Positions 1 to 12,738 are shown, counted from the first letter of the stretch. The stretch: 64,000 nucleotides of DNA from Tetrastigma voinierianum (GCA_016808115.1 JAEQBH010003948.1:310001-374000), one strand, 5' to 3'. Made by a program: numbers and translations. Notes: generated by a model from the letters alone, not told the origin.

Positions 1-1200
1 TGTGCACCTTCTCCTTTATTCTTAAAAAATATTTTAAAAATAAAATTTCAGGCATATGTACATTTCAGTTTTAATTATTTCAAACTATAATCATTCTTTT
101 AAAAACATATGGTTATGATAAAGATGGTACTAAAAATAAATCAAAAAATTATCTAAAATACATTATTTTATATTTTTAAGGACAAAAATTATTTTTATTA
201 TCACAATTTACAAACAAGAGAACTAGAAAATATGATACACATATTTTAGTTATTTTTTGCAAGCCATTTTTAAAGTTATTTAAAAAATAATTATATAAAT
301 ATAAAAAGATTAAAATAAATTATTACCAAACAATTTTAAACCGCATTTTAAAAACATAGAAAATATGTTTAAAATAGTTCTAAAATCAAAACACTTTCGA
401 AACAAAGCCTCATCGAATATTTTTATTAAATTTTAATCTCAACTCTAATCCTAATTATGATTATCTTCCTTCTCTTTACCTCTTTTTCCTTTTTCCTCCC
501 TTATATTTTCTTTTTCCTCCCTTCTATTTTTTTTCCATGTTGTATTACAACGTTGTACTATTCTATTCTTACAAGGACCCGAGCTTGACATCTCGATCAC
601 TCTATTCTTACAAGTACCCGACACCCTGTTCACCCTTCCCCATTACTACCTGAGACAGACCTCAAGGGCCCCTTCAATTCTGTTATTATATATAAATATT
701 TAAATTAAGACATTAATTTATGATGAATCAACTCATCCATCCGAATTGATCCACCAAAAGATAACAATATCTCCTACACATAATTTAAACTATCCGCTCT
801 AAACTTGTACATAAAAATGGAATGGAGTAAATGAAAGTTATGAAACCCATCAATACTAACAGCTGCTACATAATTCTCTCGAATAGAACGCAACAACCAT
901 CACAAATAATAGATGACAATTAATATAGTTGTCCTTTTCTTAAATTAATCAACCTTTTTGAATAATATATCAGTTTAGAATTAATACTTTCATAGAAAAT
1001 AAACTAACAATTATTTGTTCACATGCTTCACTAATAAAACATTCAGGTTATGCATTGATAATCATAATTTCCAGGGAGATAACTCTGTTCAACAATATAA
1101 TGCATTTGTGAAGCCTAATAATAATATTTTCCTAAAACTAAGCAAGCTAATTAATCGACTAAGAAATATTGATTGGATGTAGAACTTCAACCTCAAAATT
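1..1200. repeat. Segmental repeat A, copy 1
   Basis: AT-rich non-coding sequence that recurs at 39,721-40,990 and, in part, at 61,700-62,230. The first bases (TGTGCACCTT) match 39,721 onward almost base for base. The shared block around 520-640 (ATTACAACGTTGTACTATTC and flanks) matches 39,950-40,060. This copy has about 300 extra bases near 140-440. It lacks about 270 bases that copy 2 has at 40,436-40,705. I see no gene in it. It lies on the plus-coordinate side of the unidentified gene module, so it may be downstream flank of that minus-strand gene. Confidence 0.8.
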
Positions 1201-3398
1201 TAATTAATCGTGACAGTCGAAATACAGAGAAAACCCGAGGGGAAGGAGCTAAGACACCTGACAGAGGGATCGCTTCACATCACTAGATCCGCCGGGAATA
1301 CCACTCGCACCCTTTCCTTAAGGCCTCGCCGCCTCAACATTCCCACTCGCATCAAGACGCGCCTACATTTCCATACACTTATCACTCGCTTCCATCTCTC
1401 CAAACTTCACATCTCCAAACAGTAGAACAAGAAGTGTAATGGACAACCTTTTCGCTTCTTATTATTTTCTTCTTTCAGCCATGGGCCTCTTCCCCGATTC
1501 AACTACCATCTCTGGGATCTCACTACCATGTTTAAAACCAGAGCTACAACAAGAGTCGTAAACCATGTCGCTAATGTGGATCTGGTCTCGTGTCTCCATT
1601 ATCCGATAAGTGAGCCGCTTTACCGCAAACCGAATGTTTCACCAACTTCGGGGTCTTTTCACCACCCAATGAATTTTTCACATTTTCTCGTAGAGTTGAA
1701 AATACATCTCAACCGACCGGCATTCTTCGGGGAAATAATTTGTGTCATGGTGGGGCAAACCAGTGATAAGTCACTGAGCCTCCCATCTCATCGCCTCCAT
1801 GGACAAGAATGATGTTAGGTGGTACGAGCTCCTTCGTGAACGTACTTGCCTGCGCAAAATCCGCATGAGCCGAAAGATATGTAGTGGACCCGCATGCTGA
1901 GGGAGCAGCATTCATTCATTAGAGTAACTTCCTCGTTCATTGACATGGTTTTGCCAACGTTATTTCCACGACATACCCAGGTATAACACGATTTTTCTTA
2001 TCGTGAGAACCATACATTTCAAAATAGTTGTCTCGGCTAATCCACTCAAGACCACTTACTTGCCATCACCACTGTGCGGACCTACATCGTTAAAATTCTC
2101 AATGCTATCTAAAGGAGATATGTGCTCAAGTCAAAAGCATTCGAATTCGCAAATTAGTCATGATCCTCTCATTCATGAGTTAATGTATGTCCGTAAAATG
2201 AACATGCACCTTTTGGGTGCGGGGGAAGAGATAATATATGGGATGTTATGGAGCCCGTGATGGCTAGACCACATCAAGGATATGAAAGTTCGGGCACGCC
2301 CTAAAGCAAATGCGTGATTTGAAACATGGCCCCTTGAGAAATGGTTGAGTGGAGACATCCGTGAAGCACTTTTCTCACATTCCGAGGTCGATGGAGCTGC
2401 ACACCACAAGTGGATTCAATTATGCAAATATCAGGGAGAATCATGGATCTCAAGATCAAGATGACGATCTTCTTCACGAGAATAGTCTCCAGTAAAGTAC
2501 TTAACACCAAAGAATATCAAACTATAAACATGGCAAATCTAAGGACGGGTCCAAATGTGGTAACACCAAAATCGTATACCATTTACTTCTAAAGTCTGAT
2601 GGAAATCAATAACCTGCAGAATATGGATTTAATTATAGTTACAGGAACATTAAATGAGATAACAAAATTAGGCAACACATCAAAGTCAATTGTTGTAAAT
2701 GTTCAAACATTCTACAACTGAACAGGATTATATGCAACCAATATTTTGGCATATGAGAAATGGTACAACGCCATTGCTTTTTTTTTTTCAGAACAAGTTT
2801 TATATTTTATTAGATTTGGTGTTATGTAACATGTTTGAAACTATAGTCGAACTATAACATAATGTCAGGCGGAGCACCAAAAAGATCAATATTAGAAGTA
2901 TAGTCAATTAAATCTTAATAGACTAATTTGCTATATTATATTATTTGCCAAAACTTCCAGTTAATACAAACCCAATTAATCTCATAGAAGGTGAAGAACA
3001 AATTCCACGTATGAAGATCTAAAACAAGAATATTTGCACTCACCCATGATTCGTAAGAATGTCTATGGTAGAAAGATTTAAGCTTAAGAATGAGGTAGTA
3101 GATGTTTCGTAATATTAATTTTGAAATAAGAGACCCCAGATAGAACATTATAACCTTAGAATTAATAAACAGATCTAAGCTAATCTGTGATACATGGACC
3201 ATTTCAGGCCTTCAAAAAAGGAAGTACAAGAGAAGGATGAGAAATCAAAACAGCTTGATATCGTGATACTGTTCGCTGTTCCAAATCCAATTTTCCATGG
3301 AATAAGGAACTCGTTGAAGCCTTAAGGATAAAATTGGCCAAAAATTTAAACCCAGAAAATAAAAAGATTAAAAGACCCAAATCTAAGTCCCTTACAAC

Positions 3399-4085
3399 CA
3401 TGGACGAATGTCGCGAAATATCGACGATATATCGTCGATATTTCGGGTGTCGGGCCATCCCGACACGATTTTTGCAAACAAAAGTAAATTTTTTGGAAAA
3501 ATCGGAAAAAAATTGCTCAATATCGGCGATATATCGTCGATATATCGGTAAATTACAGATATATCCGACACAAATCCGACATAAAAATGCAGGCTTGAGA
3601 AAAATTTAAAAACACTAAATCATTTATATCAAGATCGGCGATATTTGATATATATGCCGATATATCGCGCCTTTTTTCACAAACAAGCGCATCGTCGCCA
3701 GCGCTTTTGTCCAAGATCGGATTTTATTTACTTCAATAAAAGGAAACGAAAGAAGCTATGGACTAATGACCAAAACTTCACCTATGGACTAATGACCAAA
3801 ACTTCAGTAATCAATAATTTCACTCTATTGAAATAGAAAGGTCACCAAGTCACTAACATGGCATCTACTTACCAACTAATGCATCTATATTCACAAACAA
3901 GTAATTTCAACAATGACCATTAATTCTTTTTTTTTTCTTGATTAGCAAATAATCCACCCGAGATATTTTTGTTAATTTCTGATATATCGATATTTATGTA
4001 AAAATATCAACCGATATATCTCTGATATATCCGAGCATCCAGAAATCCAAGTAATCATATCCGTTTAAACCAATATTTTAACATC
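3399..4085. mobile_element. Palindromic foldback/MITE-like insertion
   Basis: Other module copies run straight from CTTACAACCAATC into GATGCATTTAGATT (7,550, 42,180, 52,625). Here about 690 bases intervene. The left part starts TGGACGAATG and the right part near 4,041 ends GAGCATCCA, an inverted match of the first bases followed in both cases by runs of GATATATCG. A perfect 32-bp palindrome lies at 3,414-3,445 and a stem GTGTCGGG/CCCGACAC at 3,447-3,466. Further TATCGGCGATA-type palindromes occur to about 3,670 and 3,960-4,035. No coding capacity is visible. Exact right end and target duplication are uncertain; AACCA occurs at both borders. Confidence 0.6.
3757..3807. repeat. 25-bp tandem duplication
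   Basis: The unit CTATGGACTAATGACCAAAA with CTTCA occurs twice head to tail inside the foldback-like insertion. Confidence 0.85.
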
Positions 4086-5289
4086 AAGCATAACCAATCA
4101 AATAAACTGATGCATTTAGATTGGGCTACAAACTCGTTTCTGACAATGAGAGGAAACTATTACTAGTCTCTAAAAAGGAGAATGAAACATATATCCGTAA
4201 AACAAAATCAACTCACCTCAATTTTATCCATGGATTAAGAATGTCTTGTTTCATCATACAAAGATATCTTCAATCAAACTTTGCCACTTTCACATAATCG
4301 TGACAAACGCAACTCGTCGGAGCACTTTTGTTGCATGTGTCATAAAATCGCCTTTGAATGTGGTTCACCACAAATTGAAAATATTTATAAGTTTACATCA
4401 TAAAGAAAGTAATTGCCTAAATTTTAATTAAATAAATGGCCAACCTTTTCCAAGAAATATGGAAGGGATGAGCATGATCCAAGTGAAAGCTGCACAGGAA
4501 ATGCAACACATTACAATGCAGTAAAGTGGAGAGCACATCTAAAAGAACAGGGGCAATTTTACATGAGAAAGTAGAGTAGATAACCAAAAAGGAAAACTCA
4601 AGAAGAAATCAAAAAGTTTCAAGATTGAAAAAGCTCTATCGAAGGTAAGACAGAGACATGGCAAGATAACAATGAATGATCGTGTTAAGTATATACAAGC
4701 TATATGAGAACATACCTAAGAGCACTACCGTAGATAAGTATGTCATTAACATAAACCCATTCACGGAGAAGAAAACAATGCTAAGGAAAGCAATGGGAAC
4801 TTCAACATAATCAAAGAAGGCAAACGATTAGGGCTTTTCCAAAGGAATTTTAGCTGATAGATTTGATTAATGTAGCCTCTCGGGCTCTCAAATACGAAAA
4901 TACATGTTCAAGTGTGAGTATGGACACTTTATACAAAGATGCAAAGGAGGTAGGTCCATTAACCTGCATCATCTAGAATGCCAGAAAAGAAACCTCTAAT
5001 CCTGAGTGGTCTCGTAACAATGCTTACAATATAAAAATGACCATACCCAGGATTACAATATCAAAAACAATAATGATATTCTCTAAACTTCATTTCTCAA
5101 TTCAGCAGATTACTAAGTTATAAAAACAAATAACATTACATTATTCAACAAGGAAAAGGAACATACTGGTGGTCAGAATGGTATCCGATCTCTTCAAAAA
5201 TAAATAAGCACATCAAGATGACTGCTTCTTAGAAGTAGAGACATACGAGGTCGCATCACAACCAATTTATAACAATTATAACCGAGAGA

Positions 5290-5560
5290 CAAAGAAAAGA
5301 TTTTCGCTCTTAATAAAATCAATCATTCCGACGATAAAACAAAAATACACTTGAGAGAAGTGAGGACCAAGAGCTGTTTCCGCTCCGCGACCAAGTGAAG
5401 CCACCTAATGTAACTACGGAAACGGCTTTAACAATGGTGGCCCTTGCATCAGAGGCTCACGAATTCTGCCGTATAGTTGGCCGAGACTGGGATCGACACA
5501 TAAGCATGCTAATGCTATCTTCATCGCACCCACTACTCTCCAAATTTCACCCATTTCTTC
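5290..5560 (-). pseudogene. LRR receptor kinase C-terminal fragment
   Basis: Reverse translation gives MKIALACLCVDPS followed after a frame change by SRPTIRQ. This is the end of the kinase domain (subdomain XI, the invariant Arg of SRPTM) in MIK2-type receptor kinases. The same block is the 3' end of the full gene at 54,254-54,540 and recurs at 50,958-51,250, including the shared flank AATAAAATCAATCATT. The fragment joins directly to module sequence at about 5,560 with no upstream kinase, so it is a truncated copy produced by duplication or recombination. It cannot encode a working kinase. Confidence 0.8.
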
Positions 5561-8385
5561 CTCGCCAGGGCCTCTTCTCGATTCAACTAATACTCATGGG
5601 ATCTCACTACTGATGTTTAAAACCGTGAGCCACAATGTGAGTCGTAACCATTAAGGTGTCAAAGACAGATTCGGTCTCGTGTGCCATTATCTTATAAGTG
5701 AACACTTTCTTTACTAGTAAACCATGATGGCTTCAATCGACTAAGGGTCTTTTTTCACCAAATTTCTCCCAATGGCTTTTCTGCCATTTTCTCTAAAGTT
5801 GAAACACATCTCAACCTGATCGACAGCTCTTTTGGGAAATAATTTTGGTGTTATGTTAGAAACTAGTGATAAGCTTCTGCTTTACTTCCCATCTCATCGC
5901 CTCCATGGATGCAAGAATGATGTTAGGTGCAAGATGAGCTCCTTCAGAACGACTTGTCTCTGCGTAAAATCTCGCATGAGCCGAAAGATATATGAAGGAC
6001 CTCCATGTTGAGGGAGCAAAGAAGACCTCCATTCATTAGAGTAACTCGGGTTCATTGATGACGGTTTGCCAACGTTCCACGACATACCTGTGCATAACAT
6101 ATGCATTTTTCTTATCGTGAAAGCACCACATTCCTTAAAATAGTTGTCTCTGACAATCCACCATGAAGACCATTATTCAGAGACTCACACTCACCGATAA
6201 TCTACATCAAGCAAAATTCTCAATGCTCTTCAAAGAGATATGTGCTTGAAGTCAAAAGCATTCGAATTTGGCAAAATTCTGGTTGTGAATCCTCTCGCTC
6301 ATGGAGTTGATGTATGTCCGTAAACGTACCATGCAATCTTTTTGGCATGGGGGAAGCATAATATACAGGTATGCAGGAGCCAGACGGTTGCCGTAATTAA
6401 TACTAATGGGATAAGGAGAAGTTCGGGCACACCCTAAAGCAATGCAGGATTAAATACAACCCCTGAGAAATGGTTGAGTGGATGACATCGCTGAAGCCGC
6501 TTTTCTCTCATACATTCCGAGGTTGATGGAGTTGCACACCAAGGGGCGGATTCAATTATGCAAATATCGGGAGAATCAAGGATTCTCAAGAAGACGAAGG
6601 ATGCCACCCGCTGGTAATAGTCTCCAGCAAAGTACTAACACCAAAGAATATCAACTATAAACATGGCAAAATGCAAGGACGGGCCGGGCCAGGTAACACC
6701 AAAATCGTATACCATTTACTTATAAACCGATGGAAATCATCAACTGCAGATTGATTAATTATGCTGGCGCTGTGAACATTTATTAAATGAGATAATAAAA
6801 TTGCAATACATCTAAAGTCCATCGTTGTAAATGTCCAAATTAATAACTGGCACAAATGTAACAGATTATAAGTGCAACCAAATATTAGTGATATGAGAAA
6901 TACAAACACCATATTGCTTTTCAGAACAAGTTTTATATTTTATTAGATCGGGTGTTATGTAACATGTTTCAAAAACTATATTCACAACAAAACATAAAGC
7001 CGTGGTGGAGCACCAAAAAAAATCAATATTACAAAGGTGATAGTCAATTAACTTAATGTGATCATCTCGCTATATTGTGGTTACGGTTACAAAACCTAAA
7101 TGTTGAAGATGAAACCTAATTAATCTCATAGAAGGTGAAGAACAAATCTACGTATTAAATATCAAAATATAACATTTGCACTCAGGTGTAATCTATGATT
7201 ATGGTAAGAATGTCTATGGTAGAAAGATTTAAGTTTCATGAATGAGGTAGATGTTTCGCAGATATATTTCAAATAAGAGACCCAAGATAGAAATAATAGA
7301 GCAAAACTCAAAATTTAAATAAATGTATCTAAGCTTAACTGGTGATACATAATTCATTTCGTGCCTTCAAAAAGCCAAGTACAAGAGAAGGATGAGAAAT
7401 CAAAACAAATGATATAGTGACAACATCACTGCTCCAAATCCACTTTTCCATGGAATAAGGTGTCATTGAAACTTTAAAGATAAATATTGACTCAAAAAAT
7501 TTATAACTGTGAGAATAAAAAGATTAAAAGACCCAAATCTAAGTCCCTTTACAACCAATCAAAGGGAAACAGATGCATTTAGATTAGTCAAAATTGTTCG
7601 ACAATGAGGAAATTAGAGGAAACTATTGGCCAATCTCTAAAAGGGTAGAATGAAAATAGCTACATCTACAAAACAAAAAATCACCACCTCAATTTTATCC
7701 TGATGGAGCGGTTAGGAATGTCTTGTTCATCATACATCATATCTTCAATCGAAACTTTGCTCGCTTTCACATAACGTAATAAAAGCAACTCAGAGATACC
7801 ATGCATGTGTCATAAAATCCTGCCCTTCAATGTGGTCTAATGAACAAATTCAAATATTTTAGCTTAATTTATAGGCAAAGTAATAGTATAAATTTTAATT
7901 AAATAAATGGCCAACCTTCTCTGTGAAATATGGAAGTGAAGGCAAAGATGATCTAAGTGAAAGTCGCACAGAAATGCAACACATTACAATGCAAGAGTTT
8001 GAGAGCACATCTAAAGCATCAACAAAGTAATTTTACATGAGAGTAGAGTAGATAACCAAAAGGAAAACTAAAGATGAAAGTCAAAAATTGTTTCAAGATT
8101 GGACATTGAAATTTCATTCGGGACAAAGATGTAAGACATGCAAGATAACGAATGAACTGATCATTAACAAAGATATGTTGCTACATACCACGCCTAAGAG
8201 CACTGCCAGATAAGTATGAGATTAACATAAACCCATTCATCAAGAAAATAATGCTGAGGAAAGCAATGGGAACTTCAACATAATCAAAGAAGGCGAGCGA
8301 CATCATTGGGCTTTCTCCAAAGGAATTTTAGCCGATAAATTCCATTATCAGGAGCTCTTCGAAGGCCTAAAGGCACAGTTATTGT

Positions 8386-8545
8386 CTGAGCGTGTATGGA
8401 CACTTTATACAGAGATGCAAAGGGGGCTTCTCCAAAGGAATTTTAGCTGATAGATTTGATTATTGTAGCCTCTCGGGCTCGAAAGTACAAAAGTACATGT
8501 TCAAGTGTGTGTATGGACACTTTATACAGAGATGCAAAGGGGGTA
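8386..8545 (+). repeat. Local tandem duplication with zinc-knuckle-like reading
   Basis: A segment of about 120 bp containing GTATGGACACTTTATACAGA occurs twice (8,393 and 8,511) and once at 4,918. The plus-strand reading is KCVYGHFIQRCKGG, resembling a degenerate CCHC zinc knuckle (C..GHF...C). This could be a retroelement gag remnant inserted in the module or a chance reading. No other gag feature is adjacent. Confidence 0.4.
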
Positions 8546-8676
8546 GGTCCATTAACCTGCATCCCCCTAGGAACCTCTAATTGTGAATGGTCTTTCTATG
8601 CAGTGACTACTCCAATCCAAATTTAAGGTAATACTTTCATTACAATGCTTATGATGGTAGATAACTAATTAGGTGA

Positions 8677-8877
8677 TGTGCTGACGTTTCAAGAGCATTC
8701 ATCGCCTATGCAAATGTGGATTCAAATGGAGAAAAGTTGGCTCAAGAAAATCTACTCAAAGCACAAAAGATCTCAAGGCCAGACTGGAAATCAGTGATAG
8801 ATTTCAAGTATAGGAAGCTATTTCATATGAAGAGAGGAATTTCCAAGAGTTTATTCCTTGAGAAAAAGAAATATTAG
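8677..8877 (+). CDS. Short open stretch specific to module copy 2
   Basis: Sixty-six codons open from 8,677 to a TAG at 8,875, without an ATG at its start. The reading contains AFIAYANVDSNGEKLAQENL and DWKSVIDFKYRKLF, with ordinary-looking composition. I did not find this stretch in module copies 1, 3, 4 or 5. It may be an exon or a transposon remnant. I cannot assign a family, and the plus strand is opposite to the rest of the module. Confidence 0.25.
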   Translation, partial: CADVSRAFIAYANVDSNGEKLAQENLLKAQKISRPDWKSVIDFKYRKLFHMKRGISKSLFLEKKKY

Positions 8878-9609
8878 GAAAATTTACCGAAGAAACCAAT
8901 GGTGAAGCAAGAGTTGGTCTTAAGATGGCATGTACCTGGGGGTGTTATATGTAAGTCTCATTCCTATAAGATATCTCAAAGAGTACTTCCCACAGTACAA
9001 GATACTGACAAGAGAAGATACAGATGAATCTTTATATGCTTTAGCAATAGTTGTTTGATCATTTTTCTCAGTAAGACCATTGAGGAAGGATTCATTCCAT
9101 TGTTTCGTAAAAAATCATAAAAATGACCATACCATGATTACAATATAAAAAACAATAATGATATTCTCTAAACTTCATTTCAATTCGCCAGACACTAAGT
9201 TAGTAAAAACAAATAACATTACAATATTCAACAAGGGAAAGAACATACCGTCACCAAAAGAACATCAATGGTCAAGGATCAATTCCCATCAAAGTATGGC
9301 AGCACCCATGCCCCAGTATGTCGGATGAATTCCACATCAAACTATCACCATAATAAGAACAAAGACAGTAAACAAACAAATTAAAAACAAATGTTGAAAA
9401 ATGGTGAAGTAAAAATAGCAACCAAATTAAAAGCACAATGCATAATGGTATACCAATATGGTTTTCCTTCATAGACATGTAGACACCTGGGACGAATTCA
9501 ATTTCATTTCCACCCTGTAGGGGTAAGAATCTGGCTTGGTCTCCTTCTTGCTAGAATTTAGGTATCCGATCTTTTCAAAGACCGTGGTGGCCCTATTGAA
9601 GCCATTCTT

Positions 9610-10376
9610 CAACCGAACAATGCTCCGACCCCTTCAATTAACACCTAAAAAAAAAGATTTAAAAATAACTGGTCGAATCATAAAATAATACCCAAAACAA
9701 ATACATTCCAAAGAGCATTTTGTCATGGCAACCCAAGTATTTTGCGATTATCTAAGCCCGAAAAATACAAAATTTTGACTTTTCAAGAAAATGACTTCAG
9801 ATAAAGCTGAAATTTACATTCGTGAGAAAATCTTCACCAAATGACCTAGTACTCCCGAACTGGAAGCTGAAAACTAAAAATCCAACCGCAGAAAGCACTA
9901 GCTTGTTCCACGAAAATCTCGAACCAAAATTTAAATCTTCAAGCTCCCGCCTCCCCGGCCTCCCATCCCTTTAGAAAACAACATAAAAACGTTAAGATTC
10001 AATTTCTTCATTTCGCCTTTCCTCGCTCTTCACCAATCAAACACAAATAACTTTACATACAAGTAGGAGGAAGAGAAAGAGAGAGAAAAGAAACTCGCAC
10101 AAACTATAAAAGATCATAGTATGGAGGCAATTACACGAGAGGGCATTTCACACGAGCGTGTCGGAAACCAAAGAGAGAGGAAAGAAAAAACAAAAACTTC
10201 TAACAAAAAAGAAAATATGGAGAAAGCTTCGAGAGGGCAGAGGAGCTGATGTTGGTATTGAAGGTATGATCAGAATGACTTTATCCGCAGAGGAAGAGAA
10301 AGTGAGCCAAAAAACCCTAATTTCAAAAGACACTGTAAAAAAAAATATTTTAAATTTAAAAATAAAATAAAATAAA
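9610..10376. other. Upstream region of module gene, no gene seen
   Basis: On the minus strand this reads as a possible 5' leader: a CT-rich tract near 10,030-10,090, a purine-rich exon-like island with GGGAGGCCGGGGAGGCGGG at 9,945-9,967, then an intron-like stretch ending in a long T tract and AG near 9,645. The short reading frames here are low-complexity. No domain recognised. Confidence 0.35.
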
Positions 10377-10424
10377 TGACCACAATGGGAGTCGATCCCA
10401 CGACCTTCTGATCCGAAGTCAGAC
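10377..10424 (-). pseudogene. tRNA-Arg(TCG), 3' half only
   Basis: The minus strand reads TCTGACTTCGGATCAGA, a perfect 5-bp anticodon stem with loop CTTCGGA (anticodon TCG, Arg). It is followed by a variable loop and a T-arm GTGGGATCGACTCCCAT with box B-like GATCGACTCC, then the acceptor strand TGTGGTCA. The 5' half (D arm, box A, first acceptor strand) is missing: the adjoining bases at 10,425 onward are unrelated AT-rich sequence. Without box A it should not be transcribed by RNA polymerase III. The near-perfect 3' half suggests a recent truncation or a tRNA-primed reverse-transcription product. Confidence 0.75.
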
Positions 10425-10655
10425 ATATCATAAAAATAAGAATGAATGGTATTTTTTTCTTTCACTTTTTTCCTTTTATTTACTTTTTTCTTAACGCCCT
10501 TAAAATTGATAAGAATCAAACATATCATAAACAATGAATATGGTGAAAAATGATGTATGTGCAGACCTCAAAAAATATATGGTATTAATTTTTTTTTTAC
10601 AACTAAACACATTAATTATAATATAGTAACCATTCCATCGAACTCAAACTCAGAC

Positions 10656-10660
10656 ACCCA
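10656..10660 (+). repeat. 5-bp target duplication of gypsy element (left)
   Basis: ACCCA directly precedes the left LTR; the same five bases follow the right LTR at 20,168-20,172. Five bp is the usual size for Ty3/gypsy integration. The right LTR end is ambiguous by one base. Confidence 0.6.
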
Positions 10661-12736
10661 TCAGAAGACCCGGTGAAATTCCAAATTTTGGAAAAAGGGC
10701 AAAATCGTAATTTCAAGAAGGCAAAATTGTTATTTCTTGTATAAAAAACCGCACTTATTCTTCAGATTCCTGATGATACAAACGATTGTACCGTTGGAAT
10801 CGCCCTGAAAACGAAGTAAATGCAGAAAATTCGTAATATTCCGAGACAATCGGAGTTGACACGTTTTACGAGGCATCGTGATTTCGGTGTCAGAAAACGA
10901 TTTTCATGCGAATGGAAGTCACATATAACAAGTACTCATGTACCATAAGGTATGAGAGAAAGAAATGACGAAAAAAGGATGGTCAAGATAGTGCCGATCG
11001 TCAAACTCGGTGAAAGAAGGGAATTAATAAATAAATGGATTAATGGACTAAAGACAAAAGAGCTACAACATTTTTTCTACAAATTGAATGAGCAAAACAA
11101 AACCCGGAGAGAGGAGCAGGAGTGTAACAGAAATGGAGTTGCAGAGAGAAGGTCCACTTCTTAAAATACGACGATCCGACCGTCTGGCAGCCTGCAAAGA
11201 GGGAGAAACGTTTACGCGGAAAGCAAAGCACGCGTGGACCCCGGTTGCGAGGTTTTGACAACTCCAAGAGGTAGGATTTTCTCCCTACTTGTGTTTTATT
11301 CCCATTTTGGCATTGATGTTTCGGTTAGTTTGAGGCCAGATAGGGGTTGTTTGATCGGTCCTTAAAACATGGGACCGAATTGTGGAATCTTCTTGGGATT
11401 TCGGTGGCCGTGACTGCCCAGAAATAACAGGGGCTGTCAGTCAGGATGGGTATTAATTTTGCATTAAATGCTTGCTTGATATGCTTGGGGCCGAAATTGC
11501 CAGGATTGCGTCTACTGCGAAACTGGTAAATGCAGCCAGGATTTTCGGGAATAGAAAACGAGGGTTTCACTATTCCCGAAATAGTGTTATAAGAATATAA
11601 TTTCAAAATTATGTGTTTGGTTAAGTAATTGAATTTAATGTTGAAGTTTTGAAACATTAGCCTATGAATAATTTTGGTGTTTGAAATGCTAATTTTACAA
11701 TATGTTAGTGATATAATTTTTATGTAAATATATTCAGGTATATATATTTGCATGTGGTTTAGATCAGCTGGAAATTGGCATACATGATTCCATGCACTCA
11801 GGAACATCTCCTAGGATTATAGGAGTTAGTGCATGAGATGAGTCTAGAGGAAAGTGGTTCGGAGGGTAGTCCAAACTAAATAATATATCAACCGCCTTGA
11901 GCGCCCGCTGGATATACACCATCTGGAGCAAGAAATCTACGCACTAAATGAACATCAACCGCCTGAGCGCCCGCCGATATACACCATCTGAGGGTAGTCC
12001 ACAGATTAAATACACCGCCTGAGCGCCTGGTCAGATATGTATTCATCTGAGGGTAGTCCACAAACAACAATATATATCAATCGTCTGAGCGCCCAATTGA
12101 TATATTCATCTGAGGGCTGGCCACTAATAAAACGAATATTCCCATACGAGGCTTGAAGTAGTGTGAGAGAGCCTGAGGACTTTCTGGATTTGAGCTGGGT
12201 CATGTAGACATTCAAGTAGATCATGCATTTGCTTGAATGTATGTTTAATTTGGAACATTGCACCGCACTTAGGTGGTGGAGATCTAATTTCAGTGGCTTA
12301 TCTCTCCCACCGAAAAGCTTTAGCTCACCCCGTCAGGATCCCCTTTTACAAGCAAAGGCAGAGTCGTAAGAGGAGACGGTTCGTCCTTGAGGCTATCTTA
12401 GAAGAAAAGCCGGATTGTGGCTTTGGATTTATGGGGTATACATGTATTAGAATGTTAGAATTTTAATATGTGTTGTATAAGAGTAGTTTATTAACTTTTG
12501 AAACTATTGATATAGCTTGATATATTGTGTTGAGTACAAATGATGGGCCCAAGTGGCCGTATTGGTATATATATATTGCATATATTGGGTTGATTAATGT
12601 GTTTATACAGGCGCTTGTGGCTCAGAGCTCCCCGTACAAAAAGGAGATCGCCCCGATTTTAAAGTGGCATCGGTAACCCACCTCCACTTGTATTCCGCTG
12701 CGACGGTAGTCAACTAATTTCTAAGCCAGTGTCACA
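10661..12736 (+). repeat. 5' LTR of chromodomain Ty3/gypsy element
   Basis: This block of about 2.07 kb is repeated at 18,162-20,168. Shared landmarks in order are TTCCAAATTTTGGAAAAAG, CGTTTTACGAGGCATCG (10,862 and 18,350), AAACATGGGACCGAA (11,365 and 18,858), CCTAGGATTATAGGAGTTAG (11,811 and 19,306), a minisatellite (11,850-12,120) and ATGGGGTATACATGTATTA (12,430 and 19,864). The two LTRs differ by many short indels, so the element is old or the sequence is inaccurate. The LTR ends in GTCACA, directly before a primer-binding site. Confidence 0.88.
11850..12120 (+). repeat. Minisatellite inside LTR, about 57-bp units
   Basis: Four degenerate units carry the shared words CTGAGGGTAGTCCA, ATATATCAACCG and CCTGAGCGCCC. 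The same array is in the 3' LTR at 19,356-19,565, so it predates integration. The reading frames across it are repeat artefacts. Confidence 0.85.
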
Positions 12737-12738
12737 GC

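Larger units (their letters stand above)
1200..5280 (-). repeat. Gene-containing segmental module, copy 1
   Basis: About 4 kb that is repeated at 5,560-9,610, 41,000-42,875, 51,250-54,170 and 62,230-64,000. Copies share long collinear blocks, for example the CATGGCAAA.. segment near 2,530, the GATAACATTGA..AAAAAGATTAAAAGACCCAAATC region near 3,320-3,390, and the GCAACACATTACAATGC region near 4,500. The pattern of short islands between AT-rich spacers, with GT/AG-like borders, looks like exons and introns of one minus-strand gene. Strand is supported by the longest clean open stretches in copies 3 and 5. I do not recognise the protein. An element of about 690 bp with palindromic ends interrupts this copy at 3,399. 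Whether the gene is functional cannot be judged because of many small indels. Confidence 0.6.
5560..9610 (-). pseudogene. Unidentified multi-exon gene, module copy 2
   Basis: Second copy of the module, and the only one where a plausible 5' end is visible. On the minus strand a pyrimidine-rich tract and AG precede an exon at about 9,640. Within it, an ATG at 9,605 gives MASIGPPRSLKRSD, then after a one-base slip QARFLPLQGGNEIEFVPGVY to about 9,480. The same residues can be traced in copy 4 near 54,000-54,050. Downstream islands at 6,000-6,140 read FHDKKNAYVMHRYVVERW, and at 6,480-6,560 a further exon-like block. I do not recognise the family. Frame changes are frequent, so it is either decaying or badly sequenced. 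Confidence 0.45.

Noticed and set aside
11325..11807. 160-codon minus-strand open stretch
   Set aside because: Lies wholly inside the 5' LTR, opposite to the element; no protein similarity.
11850..12120. Regular repeats resembling a CRISPR array
   Set aside because: Degenerate 57-bp minisatellite in a plant LTR, present in both LTRs, without distinct spacers.
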